Part shown: positions 57,124-64,000 of the stretch, piece after piece
Position numbering within the stretch: the first letter of the stretch is position 1
Layout: each line of letters begins with the position of its first letter
Assembly: GCF_036898465.1 (NCBI RefSeq)
Contig: NZ_JARUMJ010000001.1
Location: 2,294,001-2,358,000, forward strand
Reading direction: 5' to 3'
Source: Streptomyces sp. B21-105
GTDB lineage: Bacteria > Actinomycetota > Actinomycetes > Streptomycetales > Streptomycetaceae
Length of the DNA stretch: 64,000 nucleotides
Translations under genes and position numbers: made by a program
Notes under the pieces: model-generated
Database searches by the model: none
What the model saw: the letters and a program-made list of their open reading frames with translations, nothing else
Told to the model about the DNA's origin: nothing

Positions 57124-57804
57124 TCATTCGGTGCTTGCGACCACCTGCCGGCCGGCGACCTGTTCCTGCGCCGGGCGTCGCTCTCCCAGGCAGCCGCGGA
57201 CCAGCAGGAACTGCGCGGCGAGGTAGGTGAGCATGATCCACAGGTCGGGGCGCGGCGGCTGCGGCCAGTCCGCCACGCCGGTGGCGATGAGCGTGTCGGA
57301 GAGCAGGAAGAGCGCGCCCCCGGCACCGGCGACGGGGCCGAGCCGGGCGGTGGCGGTGTAGGCCGTGGCCGTGAGCAGGGTGCTGTATACGGCGACGGGA
57401 AGCCGCAGGTCCGCGGGCAGATCGGGCCGGAGCAGGACGACCGTGGTGATCAGCGCGACGACGTAGCAGGGAGCGAGGAGCAGGGCGCCCGCGCGGGACC
57501 GGCCGATGCGGAGGAACAGCACGAGGTAGCAGAGGTGCCCGGCGGCGAAGGACGCCATGCCGGCGAGGAAGGCGGCGTCGGCGTCGAACAGCAGCAGCGT
57601 GTCGCCGCCCCAGCCGCACAGCAGGGCGGCCACGAGAAGCCGGGGCGCGCCGCGCAGGGCCGCCCAGGCGGCGAGGAGGGGCATCAGGAGCGGCTTGGCG
57701 ACGGCGTGTCCGGGATCGAAGCCGGCGGCGAGGCCGAGCAGGTCGACGGCGGCGGCGAGCGCGAACAGGCCGAGCAGGGCCGACGGGACGCGGGAAGGGA
57801 TCAC
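57124..57804 (-). CDS. YhhN/TMEM86-family lysoplasmalogenase
   Basis: The protein has 226 residues with about eight hydrophobic segments. Family features are AVAKPLLMPLLAAWAA, LLCGWGGDTLLLFD, FAAGHLCYLVLF, GGALFLLSDTLIA and MLTYLAAQFLLV, with conserved Asp in GWGGDTLL and LSDT. Mammalian TMEM86 and bacterial YhhN members hydrolyse the vinyl-ether bond of lysoplasmalogens. The start overlaps the stop of the fatty-acid hydroxylase-type gene by four bases, so the pair is coupled. Confidence 0.88.
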   Translation of the reverse strand: MIPSRVPSALLGLFALAAAVDLLGLAAGFDPGHAVAKPLLMPLLAAWAALRGAPRLLVAALLCGWGGDTLLLFDADAAFLAGMASFAAGHLCYLVLFLRIGRSRAGALLLAPCYVVALITTVVLLRPDLPADLRLPVAVYSTLLTATAYTATARLGPVAGAGGALFLLSDTLIATGVADWPQPPRPDLWIMLTYLAAQFLLVRGCLGERRPAQEQVAGRQVVASTE

Positions 57805-58754
57805 GCGGCCGTGCTCTCCCCGACCGGGGCGGCCGGCGGCGCCGGCACCGTCGGAACAGGCTGCGTCGGGTCGGGCGGGGTCCGGTCGGTCGGGGTCGGC
57901 TCGGACGAGGTCGGCCCGGAGGGGCCCGCCGGCTGCCAGCCCGGGCCGCCGAAGACCCGTCCCGCCCGTTCGCGCCAGCCCGTCGCCGCCTTGACGTCCT
58001 TGGCGATCGCCACGTACTCGTGGGTGGCCACCTTGATCGGGTTGAACGTGTTGATGTTCTTGGTCAACCCGTACACGGGTCGTTCGGTCTCGGGCACGAA
58101 CGAACCGAAGAGTCGGTCCCAGAGGATGAGGATGCCGCCGAAGTTACGGTCCAGGTAGCCGCCCTGGGAGGCGTGGTGGACGCGGTGGTGGGACGGCGTG
58201 TTGAACACGAACTCGAACCACCGGGGCATCCGGTCGATCCGCTCGGTGTGGATCCAGAACTGATAGACGAGATTGGCCGAGGAGCAGAAGGCGAGCGCGG
58301 CGGGGTGAACGCCGGCGGCGACGAGCGGAACGTAGAAGGGCCAGACGGTCAGCGTCGTCCAGGGCTGGCGCAGGGCGGTGGTGAGGTTGAACTTCTCGCT
58401 GGAGTGGTGGACCACGTGGCAGGCCCACAGGACCCGGATGACGTGGTGGCCGCGGTGGGACCAGTAGTAGAAGAAGTCCTGCGCCAGCAGCATCAGCGGG
58501 AGCGTCCACCACAGGACGGGCACGCGCAGCGGCGTGAGTTCGTAGATCGCGGTGTGGATCGCGACGATCGGGATCTTCCAGAGGAAGTCGAAGGCGAGGC
58601 TCCCGAGCCCCATGCCGACGCTGGTCACGGCATCCTTCGTCTCGTACCCGGCCGCGTCCTCGTCGGGATGGACGCGGACGCTGATGATCTCGATCACGGT
58701 GAGCAGCACGAAGGCGGGTATCGACCACAGCACGACATCGGGCAGGTTCGGCAT
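57801..58754 (-). CDS. Sterol desaturase/fatty acid hydroxylase superfamily protein
   Basis: The protein has 317 residues with four or so membrane helices. The di-iron histidine clusters are SHRGHHVI, VVHHSSEKFNL and SHHRVHHASQ, as in alkylglycerol monooxygenase and related membrane hydroxylases. The C-terminal 50 residues are a Pro/Thr-rich tail. Substrate is probably a membrane lipid. Coupling to a lysoplasmalogenase suggests ether-lipid turnover or synthesis. Confidence 0.9.
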   Translation of the reverse strand: MPNLPDVVLWSIPAFVLLTVIEIISVRVHPDEDAAGYETKDAVTSVGMGLGSLAFDFLWKIPIVAIHTAIYELTPLRVPVLWWTLPLMLLAQDFFYYWSHRGHHVIRVLWACHVVHHSSEKFNLTTALRQPWTTLTVWPFYVPLVAAGVHPAALAFCSSANLVYQFWIHTERIDRMPRWFEFVFNTPSHHRVHHASQGGYLDRNFGGILILWDRLFGSFVPETERPVYGLTKNINTFNPIKVATHEYVAIAKDVKAATGWRERAGRVFGGPGWQPAGPSGPTSSEPTPTDRTPPDPTQPVPTVPAPPAAPVGESTAA

Positions 58755-58886
58755 GCAGGCACCGTAGAACCGCTGGTGGGCTGCGGCTAGACGGTGTTAC
58801 CGACAAGTATTTCCAGGGGTATGCGCTTGCTTGTTGGCGACCCCCGCCAACCCGCGGCGGCGGACCCGCGCGACTTCACGCCGCCT

Positions 58887-59597
58887 TCACGGCCCCGTCG
58901 CCCCCAGAAGGGAACCGGCCACGTACGTCACGCCCATCGCCAGGGCTCCGCCGGTCACGTTGCGCAGCACCGCCGGCCCCGGGGCCGCGGCGCCGAGCCG
59001 GGCGCCGGACCAGCCCGTGGCGGTCAGGGCGGCAAGGACGGACACGACGGTCACGGGGAGACGCCAGTCGGCCGGGGGCAGCACGACGGCCAGGAGCGGC
59101 AGCAGGGCGCCCGCCGTGAAGGCGAGGAAGCTCGCCCAGGCCGCATGCCAGGGATCGGTGAGGTCGTCGGGGTCGATGCCGAGCTCCACGCGCGCGTGCG
59201 CCCGCAGGGCGTCCCGTTCCGTGAGCTGGACGGCCGCCTCCCTGGCCACGTCCCGGGACAGGCCCCGCTCCTCCAGAAGTTCCGTCAGCTCCTCCAGTTC
59301 GGCCTCGGGCTGCTCGCGCAGCTCCCGCCGCTCCAGCGCGAGCGCGGCCTTCTCGGAGTCCCGCTGCGTCGACACGGAGACGTATTCGCCCGCCGCCATG
59401 GACATCGACCCGGCCAGCAGCCCGGCGAGGCCGGCCGTCAGCAGCGCCGAGCGGTGGTCCGTCGCGCCGGCCACGCCGACGACGAGACCCGCGGTGGAGA
59501 CGATGCCGTCGTTGGCGCCGAGGACCGCGGCGCGCAGCCAGTTGAGCCGGGATCCGAGCGAGCCGTCGTGGGCCTCGGCGTGGGTGGGTTCTGTCAC
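58887..59597 (-). CDS. VIT-family transporter
   Basis: The protein has 236 residues from the GTG at 59597 (VTEPTHAEAHDGSLGSRLNW). VIT1/CCC1 family features are LRAAVLGANDGIVSTAGLVV, AGSMSMAAGEYVSVSTQRDS, a cytosolic Glu-rich helix (EELTELLEERGLSRDVA), then ASFLAFTAGALLPLLAVVLP and two final helices. The family carries Fe2+ or Mn2+ in exchange for protons. The E-rich metal-binding domain is present. Confidence 0.93.
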   Translation of the reverse strand: MTEPTHAEAHDGSLGSRLNWLRAAVLGANDGIVSTAGLVVGVAGATDHRSALLTAGLAGLLAGSMSMAAGEYVSVSTQRDSEKAALALERRELREQPEAELEELTELLEERGLSRDVAREAAVQLTERDALRAHARVELGIDPDDLTDPWHAAWASFLAFTAGALLPLLAVVLPPADWRLPVTVVSVLAALTATGWSGARLGAAAPGPAVLRNVTGGALAMGVTYVAGSLLGATGP

Positions 59598-59969
59598 AGG
59601 ACGGAGGATGACACCTCCAAGGGCGCAGGCCGCGTTGCGACGCCTGCCCACGCGCGAGCTGACGGGGCGCGGGAGGCACGCCGGGAGTGCGGACGGGAGG
59701 CCGGACGAGCGGACGAACAGGCGGATGACGGGCGGACGGGCAGGCGGATGACGGACGACGGACGGACGGGAGGCGGACCAGGGAGCCGGGAAGCGGAACG
59801 GCTCCGTGCGCGGCCGGAGTTGCGCCGGAGTTGCGCCGTCGTCGGCCGGTCGCCGTGCGCACGCGTGCGTGCGCACCGCGAACTGCCGTGCGGCCCGGAC
59901 GACTTCCCGCGCCCGTGCCGCGGGGCGGGGGCGGCGGGGTGTCGGTGGGGGCCCGTATCCTCAGTGACC
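59598..59969. other. Intergenic region with imperfect GGACGG/GGCGGATGAC repeats
   Basis: The gap between the divergent VIT and exonuclease genes is 372 bp. About 59683-59780 consists of degenerate repeats of gcggatgacggg and ggacggacggg. No frame here looks like a real protein. It should hold both promoters; GTATCC at 59955-59960 lies just before the exonuclease ATG. Confidence 0.5.
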
Positions 59970-60968
59970 ATGCTCGAAGACCACACGACGGCAGCGTCGT
60001 CACCCACGGAGTGGCCGACCGCGTATCCCCGGGGATACGCGGTCGTTGACGTGGAGACCACCGGCCTGGCGCGGGACGACCGGATCATCTCCGCGGCCGT
60101 CTACCGGCTGGACGCGCGCGGTGAGGTCCAGGACCACTGGTACACGTTGGTCAACCCGCAGCGCGACCCGGGCCCGGTGTGGATACACGGTCTGACGAGC
60201 GACGTCCTGGAGGGTGCGCCCCTCTTCCACGAGGTGGCGGAGGAGTTCGCCGCCCGGCTCGACGGCCGGGTGCTCGTCGCGCACAACGCGGTCTTCGACT
60301 GGCAGATGATCGCGCGGGAGTACGCGCGCGCGGAGCGCGAGGCGCCGGTGCGGCAGCGGCTGTGCACCATCGCGCTGTCCAAGGAGTTGGGGCTGCCGCT
60401 GCCCAACCACAAGCTGGAGTCGCTCGCGGCCCACTTCGGCGTCGTGCAGCAGCGGGCGCACCACGCGCTGGACGACGCACGTGTGCTGGCGGAGGCGTTC
60501 CGGCCGAGCCTGCGGGCCGCGGCGGCGGGCGGCGTCCGGCTGCCGCTGCTCGAGTGCCGCCCGCTGACGGAGTGGGCCGACCGTCCGGCGGCCCTGATCG
60601 GCCGGCAGGCGGGCGGTCCCGGCGGCTACGGCACCTACCGGCCCAGCAGTTGGCGGCCGTCCCGCAAGAGGCCGGCGTGCCCGCACCCGAACCCCGGGCG
60701 GTACGAGGACGGCAAAAGGCTCAAACAGGGCATGCGGGTCGCGTTCTCGGGAGACACCTCGGTCGAGCGCGAGCTCCTGGAGGACCGTGCCGCCGAGGCG
60801 GGACTGCATGTCGCCACGAGCCTGTCCCGGCTGACCAGCCTGCTGGTCACCAACGACCCCGACTCGGGCACGTCGAAGGTGGTCAAGGCCCGGCAGTTCG
60901 GCACGCCCGTGGTGGACGAGGCCGCGTTCGGGCAGCTCCTGCGGGATGTGGAGCCCGCCGACGAGTGA
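59970..60968 (+). CDS. DEDDh exonuclease with C-terminal BRCT domain
   Basis: The protein has 332 residues. The exonuclease is DnaQ-like: YAVVDVETTGLARDDR (DxE), LVAHNAVFDWQMI and RAHHALDDARVLAEAF (H-x4-D). The linker is basic with CPHPNPGRY. The C-terminal 90 residues fit a BRCT domain (MRVAFSGDTSVERE, LLVTNDPDSGTSKVVKARQF, PVVDEAAFGQLL). This is the epsilon-like exonuclease plus BRCT layout found in actinobacteria. It probably acts in DNA proofreading or repair. The short N-terminus before the first strand is variable. Confidence 0.92.
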   Translation: MLEDHTTAASSPTEWPTAYPRGYAVVDVETTGLARDDRIISAAVYRLDARGEVQDHWYTLVNPQRDPGPVWIHGLTSDVLEGAPLFHEVAEEFAARLDGRVLVAHNAVFDWQMIAREYARAEREAPVRQRLCTIALSKELGLPLPNHKLESLAAHFGVVQQRAHHALDDARVLAEAFRPSLRAAAAGGVRLPLLECRPLTEWADRPAALIGRQAGGPGGYGTYRPSSWRPSRKRPACPHPNPGRYEDGKRLKQGMRVAFSGDTSVERELLEDRAAEAGLHVATSLSRLTSLLVTNDPDSGTSKVVKARQFGTPVVDEAAFGQLLRDVEPADE

Positions 60969-61072
60969 CCCGCGCGAACCCGCCCGCGGCGACCGGTGCG
61001 TACGGGTGATTGCCGCGCGACTCGCCCGCCGCCCGCTCGCCCGCGCGGGGACGACGGCTCACCCTGTGGCGC

Positions 61073-61306
61073 ATGGCGAGATGCGAAGTTTGCGGCAATG
61101 ACTACGGAATGACCTTCGAGGTGCACGCGCAGGGCGCGATCCACGTCTTCGACTGCTTCTCCTGTGCGATCCATCGCATGGCCCCCATCTGCGAGCACTG
61201 CCGGGTGCAGATCATCGGCCAGGGCGTCGAGGTGGAGGGTCACTGGTACTGCGGCGCGCACTGCGCCCGCGCGGAGGGCCGGGTGGGGATCGTCGACAAG
61301 GTGTGA
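61073..61306 (+). CDS. Small zinc-ribbon protein, 77 aa
   Basis: The protein starts MARCEVCGNDYGMTFEVHAQ and contains further pairs in VFDCFSCAIH, CEHCRVQII and WYCGAHC. Eight Cys and several His could bind two zinc ions. Homologues of this size are common and conserved in actinobacteria; function is unknown. It follows the exonuclease gene by 104 bp on the same strand. Confidence 0.85.
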   Translation: MARCEVCGNDYGMTFEVHAQGAIHVFDCFSCAIHRMAPICEHCRVQIIGQGVEVEGHWYCGAHCARAEGRVGIVDKV

Positions 61307-61401
61307 GCCCGCCCCGGGCGGCAGGTCGTAGCCGGCCCCGCCGAGGACGTCCCGCGGCACCCGGCCGCATGCGCCCCACGACCGAGTTGTACGGTCGTGG
61401 G

Positions 61402-62193
61402 GTGTACCGCTTCCTGTTGTCCCGGCAGTGGGTGATCCTCACGCTGGTCTCCCTCCTCCTCATCCCCACGATGATCAGGCTGGGCTTCTGGCAGATGCAC
61501 CGCTACGAGGAGCGCACCGCGCGCAACCAGCTCGTCTCCGACGCGCTGTCCGCCGACGCGGTGCCCGTCGAGAAGCTGACCTCCGTCGGCCACACCGTCA
61601 CCCGCGGCGAGCGGTACCACAACGTGAGCGCCACCGGCGTCTTCGACACCGGGCACGAGGTCGTCGTCCGGCGGCGGGTGAACTCCGACGACACGGTCGG
61701 CTTCCACGTCCTCACCCCGCTCGTCCTCACGGACGGCAAGGTGCTGCTGGTCAACCGGGGCTGGATCCCCGCGGACGGCCCGAGCCAGACCGTCTTCCCC
61801 GAGATCCCCGCGCCGCCCGCCGGCAGGGTCACGGTCACCGGGCGGCTGATGCCGGACGAGACGACCGCGGCGAGCGGCATCAAGGACCTCAAGGGACTGC
61901 CGGACCGGCAGGTCATGCTGATCAACAGCGAGCAGGAGTCCCGGCGGCTCGGCGCGCGGGTGCTCGGCGGCTACATCGCGCTCACGACGCCCGCGCCCAA
62001 GGGCGACAGCCCCGAGCTGCTGGGCCGGCCCGGCAGCGAGGACGCGGCGCTGAACTTCGCGTACACCATCCAGTGGTGGCTGTTCGCCGCGGGCGTCCCC
62101 GTCGGCTGGCTGATCCTGGTCCGCCGCGAGGCCCGCGAGCGGGCCGCGGCGGCCGCCCGGGAGACGGAGCCGGCCGAGCCGGCGACGGTGTAA
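61402..62193 (+). CDS. SURF1-family cytochrome oxidase assembly protein
   Basis: The protein has 263 residues from the GTG at 61402 (VYRFLLSRQWVILTLVSLLL); an ATG at 61369 would add 11 residues. SURF1 features are the N-terminal anchor, RLGFWQMHRYEERTARN, TGVFDTGHEVVVRRRVN, GFHVLTPLVLTDGKVLLVNR, GWIPADG and the C-terminal anchor (NFAYTIQWWLFAAGVPVGWL). It helps insert haem into the aa3 cytochrome c oxidase at the membrane. Neither start has a strong Shine-Dalgarno. Confidence 0.92.
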   Translation: MYRFLLSRQWVILTLVSLLLIPTMIRLGFWQMHRYEERTARNQLVSDALSADAVPVEKLTSVGHTVTRGERYHNVSATGVFDTGHEVVVRRRVNSDDTVGFHVLTPLVLTDGKVLLVNRGWIPADGPSQTVFPEIPAPPAGRVTVTGRLMPDETTAASGIKDLKGLPDRQVMLINSEQESRRLGARVLGGYIALTTPAPKGDSPELLGRPGSEDAALNFAYTIQWWLFAAGVPVGWLILVRREARERAAAAARETEPAEPATV

Positions 62194-62553
62194 CGCCCCC
62201 GCGGCCCCGGCGATCCCCCATCCCGTCCCGCCGTCCCTCCCCGCCCCTCCCCACCCCGTCCCGTCCGCCGCGCGGCTCCGAACCTCTGGGCGGCGTCGGC
62301 CGGCGACTCCCGGTCGGGGGGCGGGCACGGCGGCCTCGTCGGCCGCCGCCCACCACGTCCAGGTGCAGGTGCAGGTGCAGGTGCAGGCAAGGTCGTCTTC
62401 GCCGTGGCCACGCTGATCGGACTGTGGGCGCCGCACCGGGCGCCGTCGGACCGGGGCGTCGTCTTCTCGTCGACGGCCGCCCCCGCGCACCCGACGTCAC
62501 TCCCCCGGCCGCACCCCTGATTGCCTCCCCGGTTCGCCGGGAAACCGCAAGGC
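62194..62553. repeat. Intergenic region with (CAGGTG)4 tandem repeat
   Basis: Four exact CAGGTG copies lie at 62360-62383. The rest of the 360-bp gap is C-rich on the plus strand (62194-62280). One frame from about 62384 reads KVVFAVATLIGLWAPHRAP to a stop at 62518; it has no clear start or relatives known to me. No terminator or promoter is obvious. Confidence 0.5.
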
Positions 62554-64000
62554 GTGCACCCCCGCATCGAGGACTACGCCCTCATCGGCGACGAACAGAC
62601 CGCCGCCCTGGTCGGCATGGACGGTTCCGTCGACTGGCTCTGCCTGCCCCGCTTCGACTCCGGAGCCTGCTTCGCCCGCCTCCTCGGCGGCGAGGAGAAC
62701 GGCCACTGGCGCATCGCCCCGCGGGGCGTGACGGGCGCCTGCACCCGGCGCCGCTACCGGCCCGACACGCTCGTCCTGGACACCGAGTGGGAGACCGACG
62801 ACGGCGCGGTCCGGGTCACCGACCTGATGCCGCAGCGCGATCAGGCCCCCGACGTGGTGCGCGTCGTCGAAGGGCTGCGCGGCCGGGTCACCGTCCGCAG
62901 CACGCTGCGGCTGCGCTTCGACTACGGCTGGGTCGTGCCGTGGATGCGCCGCGCCGACGGGCATCACGTGGCGGTCGCGGGACCCGACGCGGTCTGGTTC
63001 CGCAGCGAACCGGGCGTGCACACCTGGGGCGAGGACTTCACCACGCACTCCGAGTTCACCCTCGCCGAGGGCGAGTCGGTCGCCTTCGTACTGACCTGGC
63101 ACCCCTCGCACGAGTCCCGCCCGCCGCTCGTCGACCCGTACGAGGCGCTCGCCGCCAGCGTGGACGACTGGCGGCGATGGGCCGCCCGCTGCCGATACAC
63201 CGGCCCCCACCGGGACGCCGTCGTCCGCTCCCTGATCACCCTCGAGGCCCTCACCTTCCAGCCGACCGGCGGCATCGTGGCCGCGCTCACCACCTCCCTG
63301 CCCGAGGCGCTGGGCGGCGTCCGCAACTGGGACTACCGCTTCTGCTGGCTGCGCGACTCCACCCTCACCCTCGGCGCCCTCCTCGCCGCCGGGTACGAGG
63401 AGGAGGCCGAGGCGTGGCGCAACTGGCTGCTGCGCGCCGTCGCGGGCGACCCGGCGGACCTGCAGATCATGTACGGGCTGTCCGGCGAGCGGCGGCTGCC
63501 CGAGTGCGAGCTGCCCTGGCTCTCCGGCTACGAGGGCTGCACGCCCGTGCGCGTCGGCAACGGCGCCGTGCAGCAGCTCCAGCTGGACGTCTACGGCGAG
63601 GTGATGGACTCCCTGTCGCTGGCCCGGACCTCGGGCATGTCGCCGCGGCCGCACACGTGGTCCCTGCAGTGCGCGCTGATGAACTGGCTCGGCGACAACT
63701 GGCGGCAGCCGGACGAGGGGCTGTGGGAGGTGCGCGGCGGCCGGCGGCAGTTCGTGCACTCCAAGGTCATGGTGTGGGTCGCCGCCGACCGGGCCGTCCG
63801 CGCGCTGGAGGCGTACCCGAAGCTCAGCGGCGACCTGACCGGCTGGCGGGCCCTGCGCGACGAGGTGCACCGCGAGGTGTGCGAGAAGGGCTACGACCCG
63901 CGCCGCAACACGTTCACCCAGTCCTACGGCTCGGCCGACCTGGACGCCGCCCTGCTGCTCATCCCACGCGTCGGCTTCCTGCCGCCGGACGACCCGCGCG
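62554..64000 (+). CDS. Glycoside hydrolase family 15 protein, 3' end outside window
   Basis: The frame opens with a GTG at 62554 (VHPRIEDYALIGDEQTAALV) and is open to the last base, with 482 codons seen of about 600 expected. The N-terminal beta-sandwich has GSVDWLCLPRFDSGACFARL. The (alpha/alpha)6 catalytic domain has TTSLPEALGGVRNWDYRFCW, LRDSTLTLGALL and GYEGCTPVRVGNGAV. Actinobacterial proteins of this form are trehalases or glucoamylases; which one cannot be decided. The second catalytic Glu region lies beyond the window. Confidence 0.93.
   Translation, partial: MHPRIEDYALIGDEQTAALVGMDGSVDWLCLPRFDSGACFARLLGGEENGHWRIAPRGVTGACTRRRYRPDTLVLDTEWETDDGAVRVTDLMPQRDQAPDVVRVVEGLRGRVTVRSTLRLRFDYGWVVPWMRRADGHHVAVAGPDAVWFRSEPGVHTWGEDFTTHSEFTLAEGESVAFVLTWHPSHESRPPLVDPYEALAASVDDWRRWAARCRYTGPHRDAVVRSLITLEALTFQPTGGIVAALTTSLPEALGGVRNWDYRFCWLRDSTLTLGALLAAGYEEEAEAWRNWLLRAVAGDPADLQIMYGLSGERRLPECELPWLSGYEGCTPVRVGNGAVQQLQLDVYGEVMDSLSLARTSGMSPRPHTWSLQCALMNWLGDNWRQPDEGLWEVRGGRRQFVHSKVMVWVAADRAVRALEAYPKLSGDLTGWRALRDEVHREVCEKGYDPRRNTFTQSYGSADLDAALLLIPRVGFLPPDDPR

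Noticed and set aside
62384..62520. Possible small protein (KVVFAVATLIGLW...) between SURF1 and the GH15 gene
   Set aside because: It has no clear start codon with ribosome binding site and follows a tandem repeat; I could not connect it to a family.

Overview
The window is high-GC actinobacterial chromosome and almost certainly comes from a Streptomyces. Evidence: strong third-position G/C in every real gene, frequent GTG/TTG starts, two chaplins (aerial-hypha surface proteins), a Spo0M-type sporulation protein, streptophobe and SGM_5486 family proteins, and an rRNA operon without spacer tRNAs. The gene order (recN-nadK-tlyA, chpE with a two-component system, serB, inhA/fabG, tldD/tldE, tyrS, moaA) matches what I recall of the S. 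coelicolor core between about SCO1778 and SCO1835. That match is from memory, not from an alignment.

Layout. 1-5 kb: the end of a PucR-type regulator, a glycosyltransferase and recN. 5-7.5 kb: nadK, tlyA and two small conserved genes, preceded by a two-repeat CRISPR-like remnant. 7.5-10.6 kb: an iron-siderophore ABC importer (two permeases and an ATPase) under an iron box. 10.6-15.2 kb: a HAD phosphatase, a DUF1015 protein and a TPR protein with a very long RDDRGD-rich N-terminal half, lying directly behind the rRNA operon. 15.2-20.9 kb: rrn operon on the minus strand (16S-23S-5S, then a perfect 19-bp terminator stem). 20.9-22.9 kb: a decayed zone with an MFS remnant and a duplicated 3-methyladenine glycosylase whose first copy is internally deleted.

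23-34.6 kb: Spo0M, a PEBP-fold protein, an HNH nuclease, SPFH/NfeD membrane proteins, a lone ABC ATPase, two chaplins, a GAF kinase with a LuxR-type regulator, an SDR/QueA pair and a secreted lysozyme-fold (SLT) enzyme. 34.6-44.4 kb: an FHA-regulated ABC exporter, a streptophobe, serB, a SixA-type phosphatase, small membrane proteins, the deletion scar of a divergent MFS/GntR pair, and the FAS-II genes fabI/inhA and fabG. 44.6-53.7 kb: TldD/TldE, tyrS, small membrane proteins, a fold-back MITE sitting on the moaA stop codon, moaA, and an acetate-type Na+/solute symporter with its DUF485 partner. 53.9-64 kb: a secreted subtilase, a family III CoA-transferase, a coupled lysoplasmalogenase/fatty-acid-hydroxylase pair suggestive of ether-lipid metabolism, a VIT transporter, a DEDDh exonuclease-BRCT protein, a zinc-ribbon protein, SURF1, and the start of a GH15 enzyme that runs off the end.

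Most of the window is conserved core. The points that most deserve a second look are the MITE at the moaA stop, the one-spacer CRISPR remnant, the MFS/GntR scar with its orphaned small partner, the truncated glycosylase duplicate, the rrn-proximal RDDRGD-TPR protein, the ether-lipid pair, and a 12-bp palindrome (CACGCGCGCGTG) present eight times inside genes.
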